Virus record (IMG/VR): IMGVR_UViG_3300011269_000004
Coordinates: 1-55,328 of that record
Direction: 5' to 3' (one strand)
DNA from: a virus
Length of the DNA: 55,328 nt
A program made the translations under genes and the position numbers. Shown here in pieces: positions 47,755 through 54,517 of the stretch; the stretch's first letter is position 1, and the number at the start of each line of letters is the position of its first letter. A model generated the notes under the pieces. That model was not told where the DNA came from and did not search any database. It saw nothing but the letters and a program-made list of their open reading frames with translations.

Positions 47755-47944
47755 TGGTCTGGTCCTCTAGCACTGGAAACATTCCGATGTGACGCTGGTA
47801 TTGCTCCAGAACGTTTGGATAAGAGCGGCCGGCGCCGCACTTATAGCAGTTGAAGCAACTGAGAATCGGCTCGCTTGGAAAGAATGCCGGGGTGTCCTCT
47901 GCGCCACACTCGGTGCAAACGTACTTCTGAAATTTCATCTCCAT
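47726..47944 (-). CDS. Small zinc-ribbon protein, first gene of the late operon
   Basis: 72 residues from ATG 47944. KYVCTECGAEDTPAFFPSEP then LSCFNCYKCGAGRSYP forms a zinc ribbon. Its ribosome-binding site GGAGG (47959-47955) is one arm of a hairpin. First gene after the divergent promoter region. Confidence 0.65.
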   Translation of the reverse strand: MEMKFQKYVCTECGAEDTPAFFPSEPILSCFNCYKCGAGRSYPNVLEQYQRHIGMFPVLEDQTIAEESLSAA

Positions 47945-48023
47945 CGTCGGGGAACCTCCAATCGGGAGGACGATACACCTTTTGGCCTTGCTACGCAAGC
48001 AGGTTCCGTGGTAGCGTGCGCTA
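47945..48023. promoter_or_regulatory. Divergent intergenic region with RBS-sequestering hairpin
   Basis: Separates the late minus operon from the plus operon at 48024. On the minus strand, TTGCGT (47998-47993) and TATCGT (47975-47970) are 17 bases apart, a fair sigma70-like promoter. CCTCC and GGAGG (47969-47965 and 47959-47955) can pair around a 5-base loop, hiding the ribosome-binding site of the first late gene. GGAACC at 47951 and GGTTCC at 48002 are also complementary. No clear plus-strand promoter was seen. Confidence 0.5.
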
Positions 48024-48245
48024 ATGAGCACGAGGTCTAGCATCTACTACTCTCACGAGGACAACATCCACATCTACCTTGGATATATGAACGGGATGGT
48101 CTGTTTCGACTTGCCCGGTTTCTTCTATTCACTGCCTGCCAAAACTTTTTTGGCTTACGTCAAGGCTGCGAAGGGAATAATGGATACAGCGGATTCTCTT
48201 AATGGGCTAGACGCAGTTGAGAATTACGTCAGAAACGAGAGTTAA
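48024..48245 (+). CDS. Hypothetical protein
   Basis: 73 residues: SSIYYSHEDNIHIYLGYMNG, then a helix (LAYVKAAKGIMDTADSL). First gene of the 48-50 kb plus operon. No strong ribosome-binding site. Unknown function. Confidence 0.6.
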   Translation: MSTRSSIYYSHEDNIHIYLGYMNGMVCFDLPGFFYSLPAKTFLAYVKAAKGIMDTADSLNGLDAVENYVRNES

Positions 48246-48248
48246 TTG

Positions 48249-48446
48249 ATGGCTGGATTGCAGAGGAAAATCAGAATCAAGAAGTTCGTTGATCACTGGA
48301 CTGTTCAGTGGCCGTTGCTCAACTTGCCAGATAAAGTCTTGGAAGCGCACTATTCGACGTTCGAGAATGCTGCGCACGCAGCGCTACACGGATTCCCTGA
48401 AGTATTCGGGACAAACGCATGGATGAAACGCTCAACGAACAGGTAG
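48249..48446 (+). CDS. Hypothetical protein
   Basis: 65 residues; an upstream TTG at 48246 is an alternative start. Contains KKFVDHWTVQWPLL and FENAAHAALHGFPE. Ends with TAG. Unknown function. Confidence 0.55.
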   Translation: MAGLQRKIRIKKFVDHWTVQWPLLNLPDKVLEAHYSTFENAAHAALHGFPEVFGTNAWMKRSTNR

Positions 48447-48592
48447 AGGAAGCGTTGCGCCGGCGCATGAGCGAGATCGGGCGCAAGGGCGGACGCGCCA
48501 AGAGCGAGCGCAAGAAGCGCGCCTCGCGCGAGACGCTCAAGAAGGCCAACGCGGTACGCTTGAAGCGCAGGGTGCCAGATGGTAACAATTGA
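48419..48592 (+). CDS. Small basic KGG-type protein
   Basis: 57 residues from ATG 48419. MDETLNEQVEEALRRR then EIGRKGGRAKSERKK and a basic helix. The GRKGGRAKS motif is shared by several families of tiny phage and plasmid DNA-associated proteins. Overlaps both neighbours. Confidence 0.6.
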   Translation: MDETLNEQVEEALRRRMSEIGRKGGRAKSERKKRASRETLKKANAVRLKRRVPDGNN

Positions 48593-48878
48593 AGAGCGCA
48601 ACGCGCTGTACGCGGAAAGGCCGCGCAAGTTCACAGCGCAGGACGTGGGTTATGAACCTTCTCAGCCGTACGGAATCTTCCGTTGCAGCTCTTGCCTGAG
48701 TTTCTACGTGCGGCTGGTGGACTTGAAAGCTACCTGCGATATTTTCCGGTCGCCTGAAACAGACGAGAAAGGCGTGGACCCTGGGTATCGCTGCCGCTTC
48801 TGGACTACAGACGGCGAAACGTTCCCGATGCTGAAGGAAGAAAAAGAAAAGACCGTGGACCGTGGAGGACAAGAGTGA
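48579..48878 (+). CDS. Hypothetical Cys-rich protein
   Basis: 99 residues. RCSSCLSFYVRLVDLKATCD and GYRCRFWTTDGETFP suggest a metal-binding domain. C-terminal charged tail (LKEEKEKTVDRGG). Overlaps the next gene as GTGA. Confidence 0.6.
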   Translation: MVTIEERNALYAERPRKFTAQDVGYEPSQPYGIFRCSSCLSFYVRLVDLKATCDIFRSPETDEKGVDPGYRCRFWTTDGETFPMLKEEKEKTVDRGGQE

Positions 48879-49231
48879 ACACGCAATCAGGTGAAGCGCC
48901 GCTGTTGTTCGATCTGAAGTTTGCCCAACTCTGGACGGACCTTTACTTTCAGTATTACGGGCAGCGCAACGGTTGGATGGCGGGCTTCGTGCTGTTCGCG
49001 TTCAACGTGCAGTTTGGCGCGGGGCGCAACTCGATCACGCTGACTCTTTTCAACTTCAACGTGCTGGCCAGTTGGAACGCGCGGCGCGCGACCGTGCCGA
49101 ATCCTGCGCAAAGCCAGATGCAGGCAAAAGGCCCGAAATTGGAGATCCGCTGCAACTGCGGAAACGTGGCCACCGCGGTAACACCGATCTGCGAAACGTG
49201 CGCCATGAAACTTCTTGCTCCTGCAAACTAG
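48875..49231 (+). CDS. Hypothetical protein with amphipathic middle and zinc-ribbon end
   Basis: 118 residues from GTG 48875. YFQYYGQRNGWMAGFVLFAF and ITLTLFNFNVLASW are strongly hydrophobic/aromatic, followed by RCNCGNVATAVTPICETCA, a zinc-ribbon-like end. No family recognised. Confidence 0.55.
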   Translation: MNTQSGEAPLLFDLKFAQLWTDLYFQYYGQRNGWMAGFVLFAFNVQFGAGRNSITLTLFNFNVLASWNARRATVPNPAQSQMQAKGPKLEIRCNCGNVATAVTPICETCAMKLLAPAN

Positions 49232-49251
49232 CGGGCGAAGCGGAGGAAGTG

Positions 49252-49647
49252 ATGAAGATAGCGAAACTAATTGTGCTCATCCTAGTTCTTGTCACGCAGG
49301 TATTTTTACTCTGGCGAATTCACGCACGACACAAGATACTTGAGCAACTACAAAAGCCCGTACCATTGAGCAGCCTTACTGCACCCTCCGACAATTGGAC
49401 TTTGGATTTCCCTCTAATTACTGGAGTTGGCTCGCTGCAATTCGCGGCTGGCGTAGAACCAGTTTGCGAGATTCTCAGCGGTCAAACCGAGTTGAGAATT
49501 CTCGGCAACCACACATGGAAAGACTGTGCGCGCGAGTTGCGCAAGGCATACCAGTCCACTGAGGAGCAGATTCTTAAAGAGCGCGCTGCACATCGGCAGG
49601 GATGTCTTGAACCGAATGCGAACGTAGAAACACAAGGTAGGATATGA
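49252..49647 (+). CDS. Membrane-anchored hypothetical protein
   Basis: 131 residues from ATG 49252 (GGAGGAAGTG upstream). One N-terminal membrane helix (LIVLILVLVTQVFLLW), then a soluble domain with two Cys. Longer in-frame starts upstream lie inside the previous gene and are not supported. ATGA overlap with the next gene. Confidence 0.6.
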   Translation: MKIAKLIVLILVLVTQVFLLWRIHARHKILEQLQKPVPLSSLTAPSDNWTLDFPLITGVGSLQFAAGVEPVCEILSGQTELRILGNHTWKDCARELRKAYQSTEEQILKERAAHRQGCLEPNANVETQGRI

Positions 49648-49808
49648 ACGCCGACGTAATCGAAGCGAACTTGGAAGGGGTGCTGCCCGCGTTCCTCTAC
49701 GGCGCGACATTGCTGGAGATGGGCTTCAAGTTGACTAGCGAAGGCGAGTGGATTGTGCGGTCTGAATTGTATTGCTTGACGCCCCACGGAGTTTGGAAAG
49801 TTGAGTGA
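49644..49808 (+). CDS. Small hypothetical protein
   Basis: 54 residues from ATG 49644 (ATGA), with LEGVLPAFLYGATLLEMGFK. The stop overlaps the GTG of the methyltransferase remnant. Confidence 0.55.
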   Translation: MNADVIEANLEGVLPAFLYGATLLEMGFKLTSEGEWIVRSELYCLTPHGVWKVE

Positions 49809-50050
49809 GTATCCTTCTCATCCAAGCGGATGCCCGCAGTATCCCCCTCGCTGACAAATCCATCCATTGCTGCGTGTGCAGCCCTCCTTACTGGGGTTTA
49901 CGAGATTACGGAGTTGCTGGACAACTAGGACTGGAGAAAACGCCCGAGGAATACATCTCCGCGATGGTGGCAGTTTTCCGCGAAGTGAAGCGGGTGCTGC
50001 GGGACGACGCAACCTGCTGGATTAATATGGGCGACTTCCGCCCAAGCTAG
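49805..50050 (+). pseudogene. Truncated DNA methyltransferase (N-terminal part)
   Basis: 81 residues from GTG 49805. LLIQADARSIPLADKSIHCC then VCSPPYWGLRDYG is the catalytic motif IV (SPPY) of amino-methyltransferases acting on adenine or cytosine, followed by a QLGLEKTPEEYI and FREVKRVLRDDATCWINMGD stretch normal for the family. The chain then stops at TAG. The usual C-terminal part, with the FxGxG S-adenosylmethionine motif, is absent downstream. Probably a remnant or an inactive fragment. Confidence 0.75.
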
Positions 50051-50061
50051 GTATTCGTCGT

Positions 50062-50256
50062 TCATGAACGTTCCGCTCTCCGAGCAACACGGCGCTGATG
50101 AGCGTTGCCGGAGAATTTATTATGTTTAATTATCGGATCGAGCGTGGCGGGAGCATGTTCAAACGAAGCAGGCCAGCCAACAATACCGGATTGAGGTTCG
50201 GCTACTTTGCGGTAGCCTTTGAGCCAACTTAGAATCCTGAGAATGATTTTCTTCAT
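50062..50256 (-). CDS. Small hypothetical protein
   Basis: 64 residues, ATG 50256 in an ATGA overlap with the RHH gene. N-terminus MKKIILRILSWLKGYRK is a basic amphipathic helix. Its 3' part overlaps a hairpin (50078-50113), which weakens the call. Confidence 0.4.
   Translation of the reverse strand: MKKIILRILSWLKGYRKVAEPQSGIVGWPASFEHAPATLDPIIKHNKFSGNAHQRRVARRAERS
50078..50113 (+). terminator. Hairpin downstream of plus operon
   Basis: CTCCG-A-GCAAC pairs with GTTGC-CGGAG (10 bp, one bulged A) around a 15-base loop, followed by an AT-rich tract. It lies 28 bases after the methyltransferase stop, where the plus operon meets the minus regulatory block. A perfect 12-base palindrome, CGTTCATGAACG, precedes it at 50059-50070. 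Confidence 0.45.
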
Positions 50257-50786
50257 CGTCTTTTCTTCTTCGGCGCAGCCGAGGGCGCCGGTTTCTGTTC
50301 CTTATTTAACACCTGGCGCTTGAACGAGCATAACCCGCATTGGCAATCCACGTCGTGCGAGTCAGACGCCATTCCGCTTAGAGGTCGTTGGCTTTTAATA
50401 GAAACGGGAGTTTGTTTGTCATCCACGACGTCAGGAGTGAAATCCGGGAGCGGATCGGTTCCCTTGTAGGCTCCGGCGGAGGCAACAGGGACAGGAGCAA
50501 TTCGTCGAGACGGACCAGCGCCCCGTCCAGCCACAGGAACGTCTGGTACCCCAGCGCCGTCTTGATGGTCACGATTCTCATGCCCAATTCCTTCAACCTT
50601 AATAAACTCTCGTGGATGCTCTATGTGGATCGGAGGAACAGCAACATATACCGTCCTGCCGCTCGCTACATCGTCTAATTCTCGCCGCATCCACTCCGCT
50701 AACTTCAACCCCACTTTGTCCGCAGATTTTTGCCACCGGTCCAACTGTTCCGTGTCCAGCCTTAATTTGTATGTCCTCGGCGGCAT
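50253..50786 (-). CDS. RHH-type DNA-binding protein with long disordered tail
   Basis: 177 residues from ATG 50786. MPPRTYKLRLDTEQLDRWQK and ADKVGLKLAEWMRRELDDVA fit a ribbon-helix-helix: one strand, then two helices, as in Arc/CopG repressors. The rest is Pro-rich with a Cys cluster (VDCQCGLCSF) and a basic end. Four GTACCCAC repeats lie directly upstream, so autoregulation is likely. Confidence 0.6.
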   Translation of the reverse strand: MPPRTYKLRLDTEQLDRWQKSADKVGLKLAEWMRRELDDVASGRTVYVAVPPIHIEHPREFIKVEGIGHENRDHQDGAGVPDVPVAGRGAGPSRRIAPVPVASAGAYKGTDPLPDFTPDVVDDKQTPVSIKSQRPLSGMASDSHDVDCQCGLCSFKRQVLNKEQKPAPSAAPKKKRR

Positions 50787-50787
50787 C

Positions 50788-50850
50788 GTGGGTACGCTGC
50801 GTGGGTACAATCTCATGCCGTGGGTACAGTGTCAACCGGTTTGTGGGTAC
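50788..50850 (-). promoter_or_regulatory. Operator-like array of four GTGGGTAC repeats around a promoter
   Basis: GTGGGTAC occurs at 50788, 50801, 50820 and 50843 (GTACCCAC on the minus strand). On the minus strand a perfect TTGACA -35 box lies between the last two copies, with copies flanking the expected -10. The first box begins two bases from the RHH start codon. The arrangement is that of a repressor-controlled promoter, probably autoregulated. Confidence 0.6.
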
Positions 50851-51042
50851 ACGCCACACCACCCCAAAATCCTAAACTTCATCGTAAGCAGCTTAGGAAG
50901 AAAATACTACCCGCAGAAATAAAGGGCCGCGTATTCGCAGCCAGAGAGACGGACTCGCGTTGTCGACGCAGGCTCGAAAAAAGATGATGGGGTGCCCTTG
51001 CGATTGTGTTGGCCTGATTGCTTGCCGATCGCGCGCCAGTGT

Positions 51043-51264
51043 TTACGCTGGGATGATGCAGTCTTGCCAAGAGGCTAGATGTCCGCCGACGCAGTGCAAG
51101 GCACGCTTGTACAGCGGTCGCAGCGCTTCGATCGCGTCGCAACCTTGGCGATAGCTCTCGAATGGCCCAGCGACGACGCCAGAGAGCGTGTCTCCGTCTG
51201 CTTGAACTACGAAGTATTCTTTGACGCGCGCGGGCCCGAACCCGCGTTTTATCATGTATTCCAT
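51043..51264 (-). CDS. Small hypothetical protein
   Basis: 73 residues, GAGG nine bases upstream of the ATG. KEYFVVQADGDTLSGVVAGP followed by SYRQGCDAIEALRPLYK reads as a compact alpha/beta domain. Unknown function. A palindromic element lies just upstream. Confidence 0.5.
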   Translation of the reverse strand: MEYMIKRGFGPARVKEYFVVQADGDTLSGVVAGPFESYRQGCDAIEALRPLYKRALHCVGGHLASWQDCIIPA

Positions 51265-51279
51265 AGGTATTTGCCTCGG

Positions 51280-51304
51280 TTAACGTAAGAGTTGATTACG
51301 TTAA
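51280..51304 (-). promoter_or_regulatory. Palindromic operator candidate
   Basis: TTAACGTAA (51280-51288) and TTACGTTAA (51296-51304) form a perfect 9-bp inverted repeat with a 7-base spacer, 16 bases upstream of the gene starting at 51264. Suggestive of a dimeric repressor site. Confidence 0.45.
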
Positions 51305-51680
51305 TTAGACGCGCTAGAAACAAAAGGAGTTGCGCGATAGTGTACATTTCCTCACGTTTTCGCCACTACTAATTGCGGTACTACTCGACGTATGTTTGGC
51401 CCACGCGCTCCTCTTTCGCTCGCTTGCGCTCCGCTCGAATGCGCACCCATTCACGCCTCGCTTCCTCGCCTGGCACGCGCCCGCTCGCTCGAATGGACCG
51501 ATGGCCGGCACGAGCTCCGCTGATATGCCAAAGTCTAGAAGCAAATTTGCGCGTCCAATTTTTTTTACGCACGCCCGGATTTTTCCGCTTTTGCGTGCAG
51601 CGTTGTATAGAGGATGCCTTTTCGATGTTCACAGGAGCACATTGGAACGCGAAAGACAGGGGACTGGCAAGGGAAAAGAT
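51305..51680. other. Stretch without a confident gene
   Basis: About 375 bases. It holds a repeated CGCTCGAATG, a GCAAATTTGC palindrome (51541-51550), a T-tract, and a nested hairpin 51569-51598 (GCACGC/GCGTGC with an inner CGGA/TCCG). A minus-strand frame at 51381-51632 may be coding; otherwise nothing recognisable. Confidence 0.4.
51381..51632 (-). CDS. Doubtful basic protein
   Basis: 83 residues from GTG 51632. The C-terminal half (ARREWVRIRAERKRAKEERV) reads like a charged helix, and codon use fits the strand, but the N-terminal half is poor and there is no ribosome-binding site. Ends with TAG. Confidence 0.25.
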   Translation of the reverse strand: MNIEKASSIQRCTQKRKNPGVRKKNWTRKFASRLWHISGARAGHRSIRASGRVPGEEARREWVRIRAERKRAKEERVGQTYVE

Positions 51681-52205
51681 TTACAGGGCGTGTTTTACAG
51701 CAAAGTGTCTGAATGCTCGATAGGTCATTTTGAGTAGTTTTGCTGCTTTTGTTCGATTACCTTCTGTTTTCTCTAACGCTTCAATGAGTAACACTTTCTC
51801 TGTTGCACAGATACGCTCTTTGAAACTCTTGGTTGTCATATCTACTTCTTTGTGTTGCGGACGGCCTAAGAGTGTCCAGATGTCCCGGTCTATAACGTTT
51901 TTGTTGTATCTTGGCTGAAGCCACGCGATCAGCAACGCCTCTAATTGCGCGGCTTGTTTATCGGTCGCACATTGATAGACGTGTAGGCGACCGCACTCCT
52001 GAATGGCTCTTGCCGCGTTCTCATGTTCTTTACGTGAGAACCGCGTTAGTGGATTTTTCCCTTTCCCTACGTACAACGCGGCCGCACCAGAAAAGAAAAC
52101 GTACACACCTAGAACGGTCAATCCTCTCAATAGGTTGCCGGTTATTTCCACTGGCCTGTCTGTTATGGAAAGCTCTCTGATTCGCGCCTCTACTTGCATC
52201 TTCAT
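51681..52205 (-). CDS. GIY-YIG nuclease fused to Fis-type helix-turn-helix
   Basis: 174 residues. Residues about 32-105 form a GIY-YIG domain: GVYVFFSGAAALYVGKGKNP then ARAIQECGRLHVYQCATDK, LEALLIAWLQPRYNKN. The C-terminus (about 138-174), LIEALEKTEGNRTKAAKLLK then MTYRAFRHFAVKHAL, is the Fis/NtrC-type HTH. The nuclease domain lacks the usual long DNA-binding repeats, so the HTH probably provides binding. It is transcribed divergently from the early operon, with four TGACG motifs between. Confidence 0.75.
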   Translation of the reverse strand: MKMQVEARIRELSITDRPVEITGNLLRGLTVLGVYVFFSGAAALYVGKGKNPLTRFSRKEHENAARAIQECGRLHVYQCATDKQAAQLEALLIAWLQPRYNKNVIDRDIWTLLGRPQHKEVDMTTKSFKERICATEKVLLIEALEKTEGNRTKAAKLLKMTYRAFRHFAVKHAL

Positions 52206-52269
52206 TGACGTATAATGTCACACTTGACGTAAATTGGCCAAAAAAAGTGACTTTAATCGTCAAATGACG
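52205..52269. promoter_or_regulatory. TGACG-box operator region between divergent operons
   Basis: TTGACGTA occurs at 52205-52212 and 52224-52231; CGTCA at 52258 and TGACG at 52265 form an inverted pair with two bases between. A plus-strand promoter candidate (GTGACT, 18-base spacer, TATCCT) has the inverted pair inside its spacer. The GIY-YIG/Fis gene starts inside the first box, so its expression may be controlled by the same factor. Confidence 0.5.
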
Positions 52270-52352
52270 GTATCCTGCGCTGTCTCATATTGAGCAAGTC
52301 TCATGTGCTCAACGCGGAGTGCTTTGGAATCTCTCTTGCTCTATTCTTGCTT

Positions 52353-52416
52353 GTGGAGCGCAGAGAAACTGCAGGCGGACAAAAACTCCAATGTTTCTCG
52401 GGGTAATACGCTCCAC
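52353..52416 (+). promoter_or_regulatory. Long 5' leader stem-loop before the early operon
   Basis: GTGGAGCG (52353-52360) pairs perfectly with CGCTCCAC (52409-52416), and the inner GAGAAAC (52363-52369) with GTTTCTC (52393-52399), giving 15 bp with an internal loop and a 23-base apical loop. It ends 21 bases before the first early start codon and could control translation or mRNA stability. Another IR (TTGAGC/GCTCAA) lies at 52290-52312. Confidence 0.55.
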
Positions 52417-52437
52417 TAAACTTAACAGGAGAGTGTC

Positions 52438-52626
52438 ATGGCTAAATCAGTTGTCACAATCGAGCAAATCATGGCCGCTGTAGAACAGGACGATAACTTG
52501 GGCATTTGTTTGGCGTGCGGAGAAGAGCAAGGCGGATGTGAGCCGGATGCGCGCGGCTATGAATGCGAGTCTTGCGGCCAGCGCAAAGTGTACGGCGCCG
52601 AAGAACTGTTAATGATGTTTGCCTAG
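52438..52626 (+). CDS. Small zinc-ribbon protein, first early gene
   Basis: 62 residues, AGGAGA six bases upstream. GICLACGEEQGGCEPDARGY then CESCGQRKVYGAEELLM: two Cys pairs. This compact motif (CxxCG..Q.GCEPDAR.YxCxxCG) is common in phages, often beside replication genes. Probably nucleic-acid binding. Ends with TAG. Confidence 0.7.
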   Translation: MAKSVVTIEQIMAAVEQDDNLGICLACGEEQGGCEPDARGYECESCGQRKVYGAEELLMMFA

Positions 52627-52675
52627 TCTCTCACAGGGAGCATTCGCGGGAGTGCTTCCGATGAGGTACTCGACA

Positions 52676-52852
52676 ATGCAGACCGTTGAGAACATCATGC
52701 GCACGCACAAGATAAAAGAAGTTATCGCGGAGTGCCAGTTTGAACTCGCGTCTAACTTCGACGCGCCTGCTATCCGCATCATTGCCTATCACGCGTCGCG
52801 CCTAGCAATGACCTATGACGAGTTTGCTCGCTTGCTGGAGGTGGAATCGTGA
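52676..52852 (+). CDS. Small hypothetical protein
   Basis: 58 residues from ATG 52676 (GAGG upstream); ATG 52661 is an alternative. ELASNFDAPAIRIIAYHASR and MTYDEFARLLEVES look like a short helical domain. GTGA overlap with the clamp-loader gene. Confidence 0.55.
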   Translation: MQTVENIMRTHKIKEVIAECQFELASNFDAPAIRIIAYHASRLAMTYDEFARLLEVES

Positions 52853-53514
52853 GTACTACATCCGGTCTCTTTCCAGAAGAACAGCCAAGTTTAGGCTTTC
52901 CTGTTCCTCTCTCAGAACGCTACCGACCTAAGACTATCGACGCGTTCATTGGCCTAGAGAAGCAACGCAAGGTACTCTCTGCATTCGCTCGCCGGCCGGT
53001 ATCGTGCGCTTGGCTTTTTATCGGGCCTAGTGGCGTTGGCAAGTCCACTATGGCGCTGGCACTCGCGGATGAACTGCAAGCGGACTTGCACAAGATCCCT
53101 TCCCAAAAATGCACTGTGCAAGCCGTGGAAGATGTCGTTCGTATGTGCTGGTACTGCCCGCGGACGCCTAACGGTTTCCATGTCGTCCTAGCCGATGAGG
53201 CCGATCAGATGTCGCCTGCAGCACAGCTTGCCTTGCTGTCTAAACTCGACTCGACAGACCCGGCGCCTAATACTATCTGGATTTTTACAGCGAACGATGC
53301 GGAGAGACTGGAAAAACGTTTCTTGTCTCGCTGTCGGGTGTTGGAGTTTTCCAGTTATGGGATGCGTAGCGAGCTCGCTTCATTCCTAGCGCAAGTGTGG
53401 AAGTCTGAGACTGGCACGGATGGCACGATTGACTTTGAACGCGTGAGCAAAAATTCCTGCAACAATGTCCGCGATGCACTCCAAACGCTAGAAGTAGAAT
53501 TGCTGGCCGTATGA
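52849..53514 (+). CDS. AAA+ clamp-loader-like ATPase
   Basis: 221 residues. LSERYRPKTIDAFIG is the usual start of RFC/DnaX-like subunits. Walker A GPSGVGKS at 59-66, Walker B VVLADEAD at 112-119, sensor 1 FTAND at 146-150, and SRC (160-162), the arginine-finger motif of clamp loaders. A lid region follows, but the C-terminal collar domain is missing, so it is shorter than a normal loader subunit. It may act on the host sliding clamp or in a partial loader. It is the only replication enzyme I can identify besides the annealase candidate. Confidence 0.8.
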   Translation: MSTTSGLFPEEQPSLGFPVPLSERYRPKTIDAFIGLEKQRKVLSAFARRPVSCAWLFIGPSGVGKSTMALALADELQADLHKIPSQKCTVQAVEDVVRMCWYCPRTPNGFHVVLADEADQMSPAAQLALLSKLDSTDPAPNTIWIFTANDAERLEKRFLSRCRVLEFSSYGMRSELASFLAQVWKSETGTDGTIDFERVSKNSCNNVRDALQTLEVELLAV

Positions 53515-53645
53515 GTCGCATCCAAATCAGCGGGAAAATTGTGAAGTGTCCTTGCGTAGTCTTGAGGCTCACGACACACAAGCGGTATGAATGCTTACTC
53601 CGCGGAGACCAATTCCACGTTACTCGTAAACGTACAAAAGTTTAG
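53511..53645 (+). CDS. Small basic protein
   Basis: 44 residues from ATG 53511 (ATGA). SRIQISGKIVKCPCVVLRLT and a basic end, beta-like. Ends with TAG. Its position between two supported genes gives it some weight. Confidence 0.5.
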   Translation: MSRIQISGKIVKCPCVVLRLTTHKRYECLLRGDQFHVTRKRTKV

Positions 53646-53706
53646 CGCAGGCCGCCGCGCAGAAGTGCGGCCAAAGTCCGGTCAGGACTCTAAACACGAA
53701 GGCAGT

Positions 53707-54096
53707 ATGCAAAGAGCATCGGTAAAATCACGAGAGGAATTTGTAGGGTTGATTGTTGGGCACGCTTCAGGTCCAAGCGGTATAGGCTCTCAAGATGAAC
53801 GTGCACGGATTAGTGCCGCACAAAGATTATTGAGGTATGGCGCGACTCTGGGACGCATCGCAGAACGCCAGTGCAACGGGTACCAGACTTGGGATTACAA
53901 ATGGGACGAGAAGGCAGCCGCACGCGATGAAGCCAAAGAGGAACGCATCCAAGCCGCTGTCACAAAACTGTGTGTCTCTATTGGAGTAACTCCTGTTTTC
54001 GGCGGAGACCCGCGAGGCAACACGCTCAAGATTGCCGTGCCAGACGGCTATACCAACGACTGGGGACGCGAAGGTATCGGAGTCCCAACGTCATGA
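53707..54096 (+). CDS. Conserved phage protein of unknown function
   Basis: 129 residues from ATG 53707; an in-frame ATG at 53587 lies upstream. ARISAAQRLLRYGATLGRIA then ERQCNGYQTWDY, and at the C-terminus FGGDPRGNTLKIAVPDGYTN then DWGREGIGVP. I recognise this RIAEAQCNG ... DPRGxxxKxxxPDG pattern from other phages, without a known function. The start overlaps no neighbour. Confidence 0.7.
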   Translation: MQRASVKSREEFVGLIVGHASGPSGIGSQDERARISAAQRLLRYGATLGRIAERQCNGYQTWDYKWDEKAAARDEAKEERIQAAVTKLCVSIGVTPVFGGDPRGNTLKIAVPDGYTNDWGREGIGVPTS

Positions 54097-54248
54097 GTTA
54101 CCGCGATTACGGCTTCGAGAAGCGATACATCCCGCAAGAGGCGCGTGTGAGGCGCCTCTTGGCTCGCTTGGGAGTCCTTGCGCTAGTCACTATCCTGACA
54201 TTTATTTTCTACGCTTGGCTTTTCCAAGCGGATTGGTTGCGGCCATGA
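54093..54248 (+). CDS. Small single-pass membrane protein
   Basis: 51 residues from ATG 54093 (ATGA). Basic N-terminal half (EARVRRLLARLG), then a membrane helix (VLALVTILTFIFYAWLF) and a short tail. Cytoplasmic N-terminus expected. Unknown function. Confidence 0.6.
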   Translation: MSYRDYGFEKRYIPQEARVRRLLARLGVLALVTILTFIFYAWLFQADWLRP

Positions 54249-54517
54249 TTACCACCGTGCGCATAGCGCCTGTGGAGAGATGGTGCGAGGCTTCGGCTCC
54301 TCTTAGTCATCGCCACAACATGACGGGAATTATCGGCGTACCAGTGTCTATCTTCGTCACTGATACGCGCTTTGACCGCGTAGAGCCTGCCGGAGATGCG
54401 TTGTGCGGCGGGCGCTGGTGGCTGCTCGAAGAATCTAGCCGCATGGCCCTGCAAGAACTCATCGGCGGATGCGTGGTGGGCGACATGATTTGCGAGCACA
54501 TGCTGGCGATGGACTGA
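54245..54517 (+). CDS. Hypothetical protein
   Basis: 90 residues, ATGA overlap. TGIIGVPVSIFVTDTRFDRV and GGRWWLLEESSRMALQELIG. No named domain. TGATG overlap with the nuclease-like gene. Confidence 0.6.
   Translation: MITTVRIAPVERWCEASAPLSHRHNMTGIIGVPVSIFVTDTRFDRVEPAGDALCGGRWWLLEESSRMALQELIGGCVVGDMICEHMLAMD

Noticed and set aside
50051-50061. Readthrough of the methyltransferase TAG to restore a full enzyme
   Set aside because: The frame stops again within about 16 codons and shows no methyltransferase motif.
51569-51598. Nested hairpin as a terminator
   Set aside because: No T-tract follows on either strand in the right orientation.
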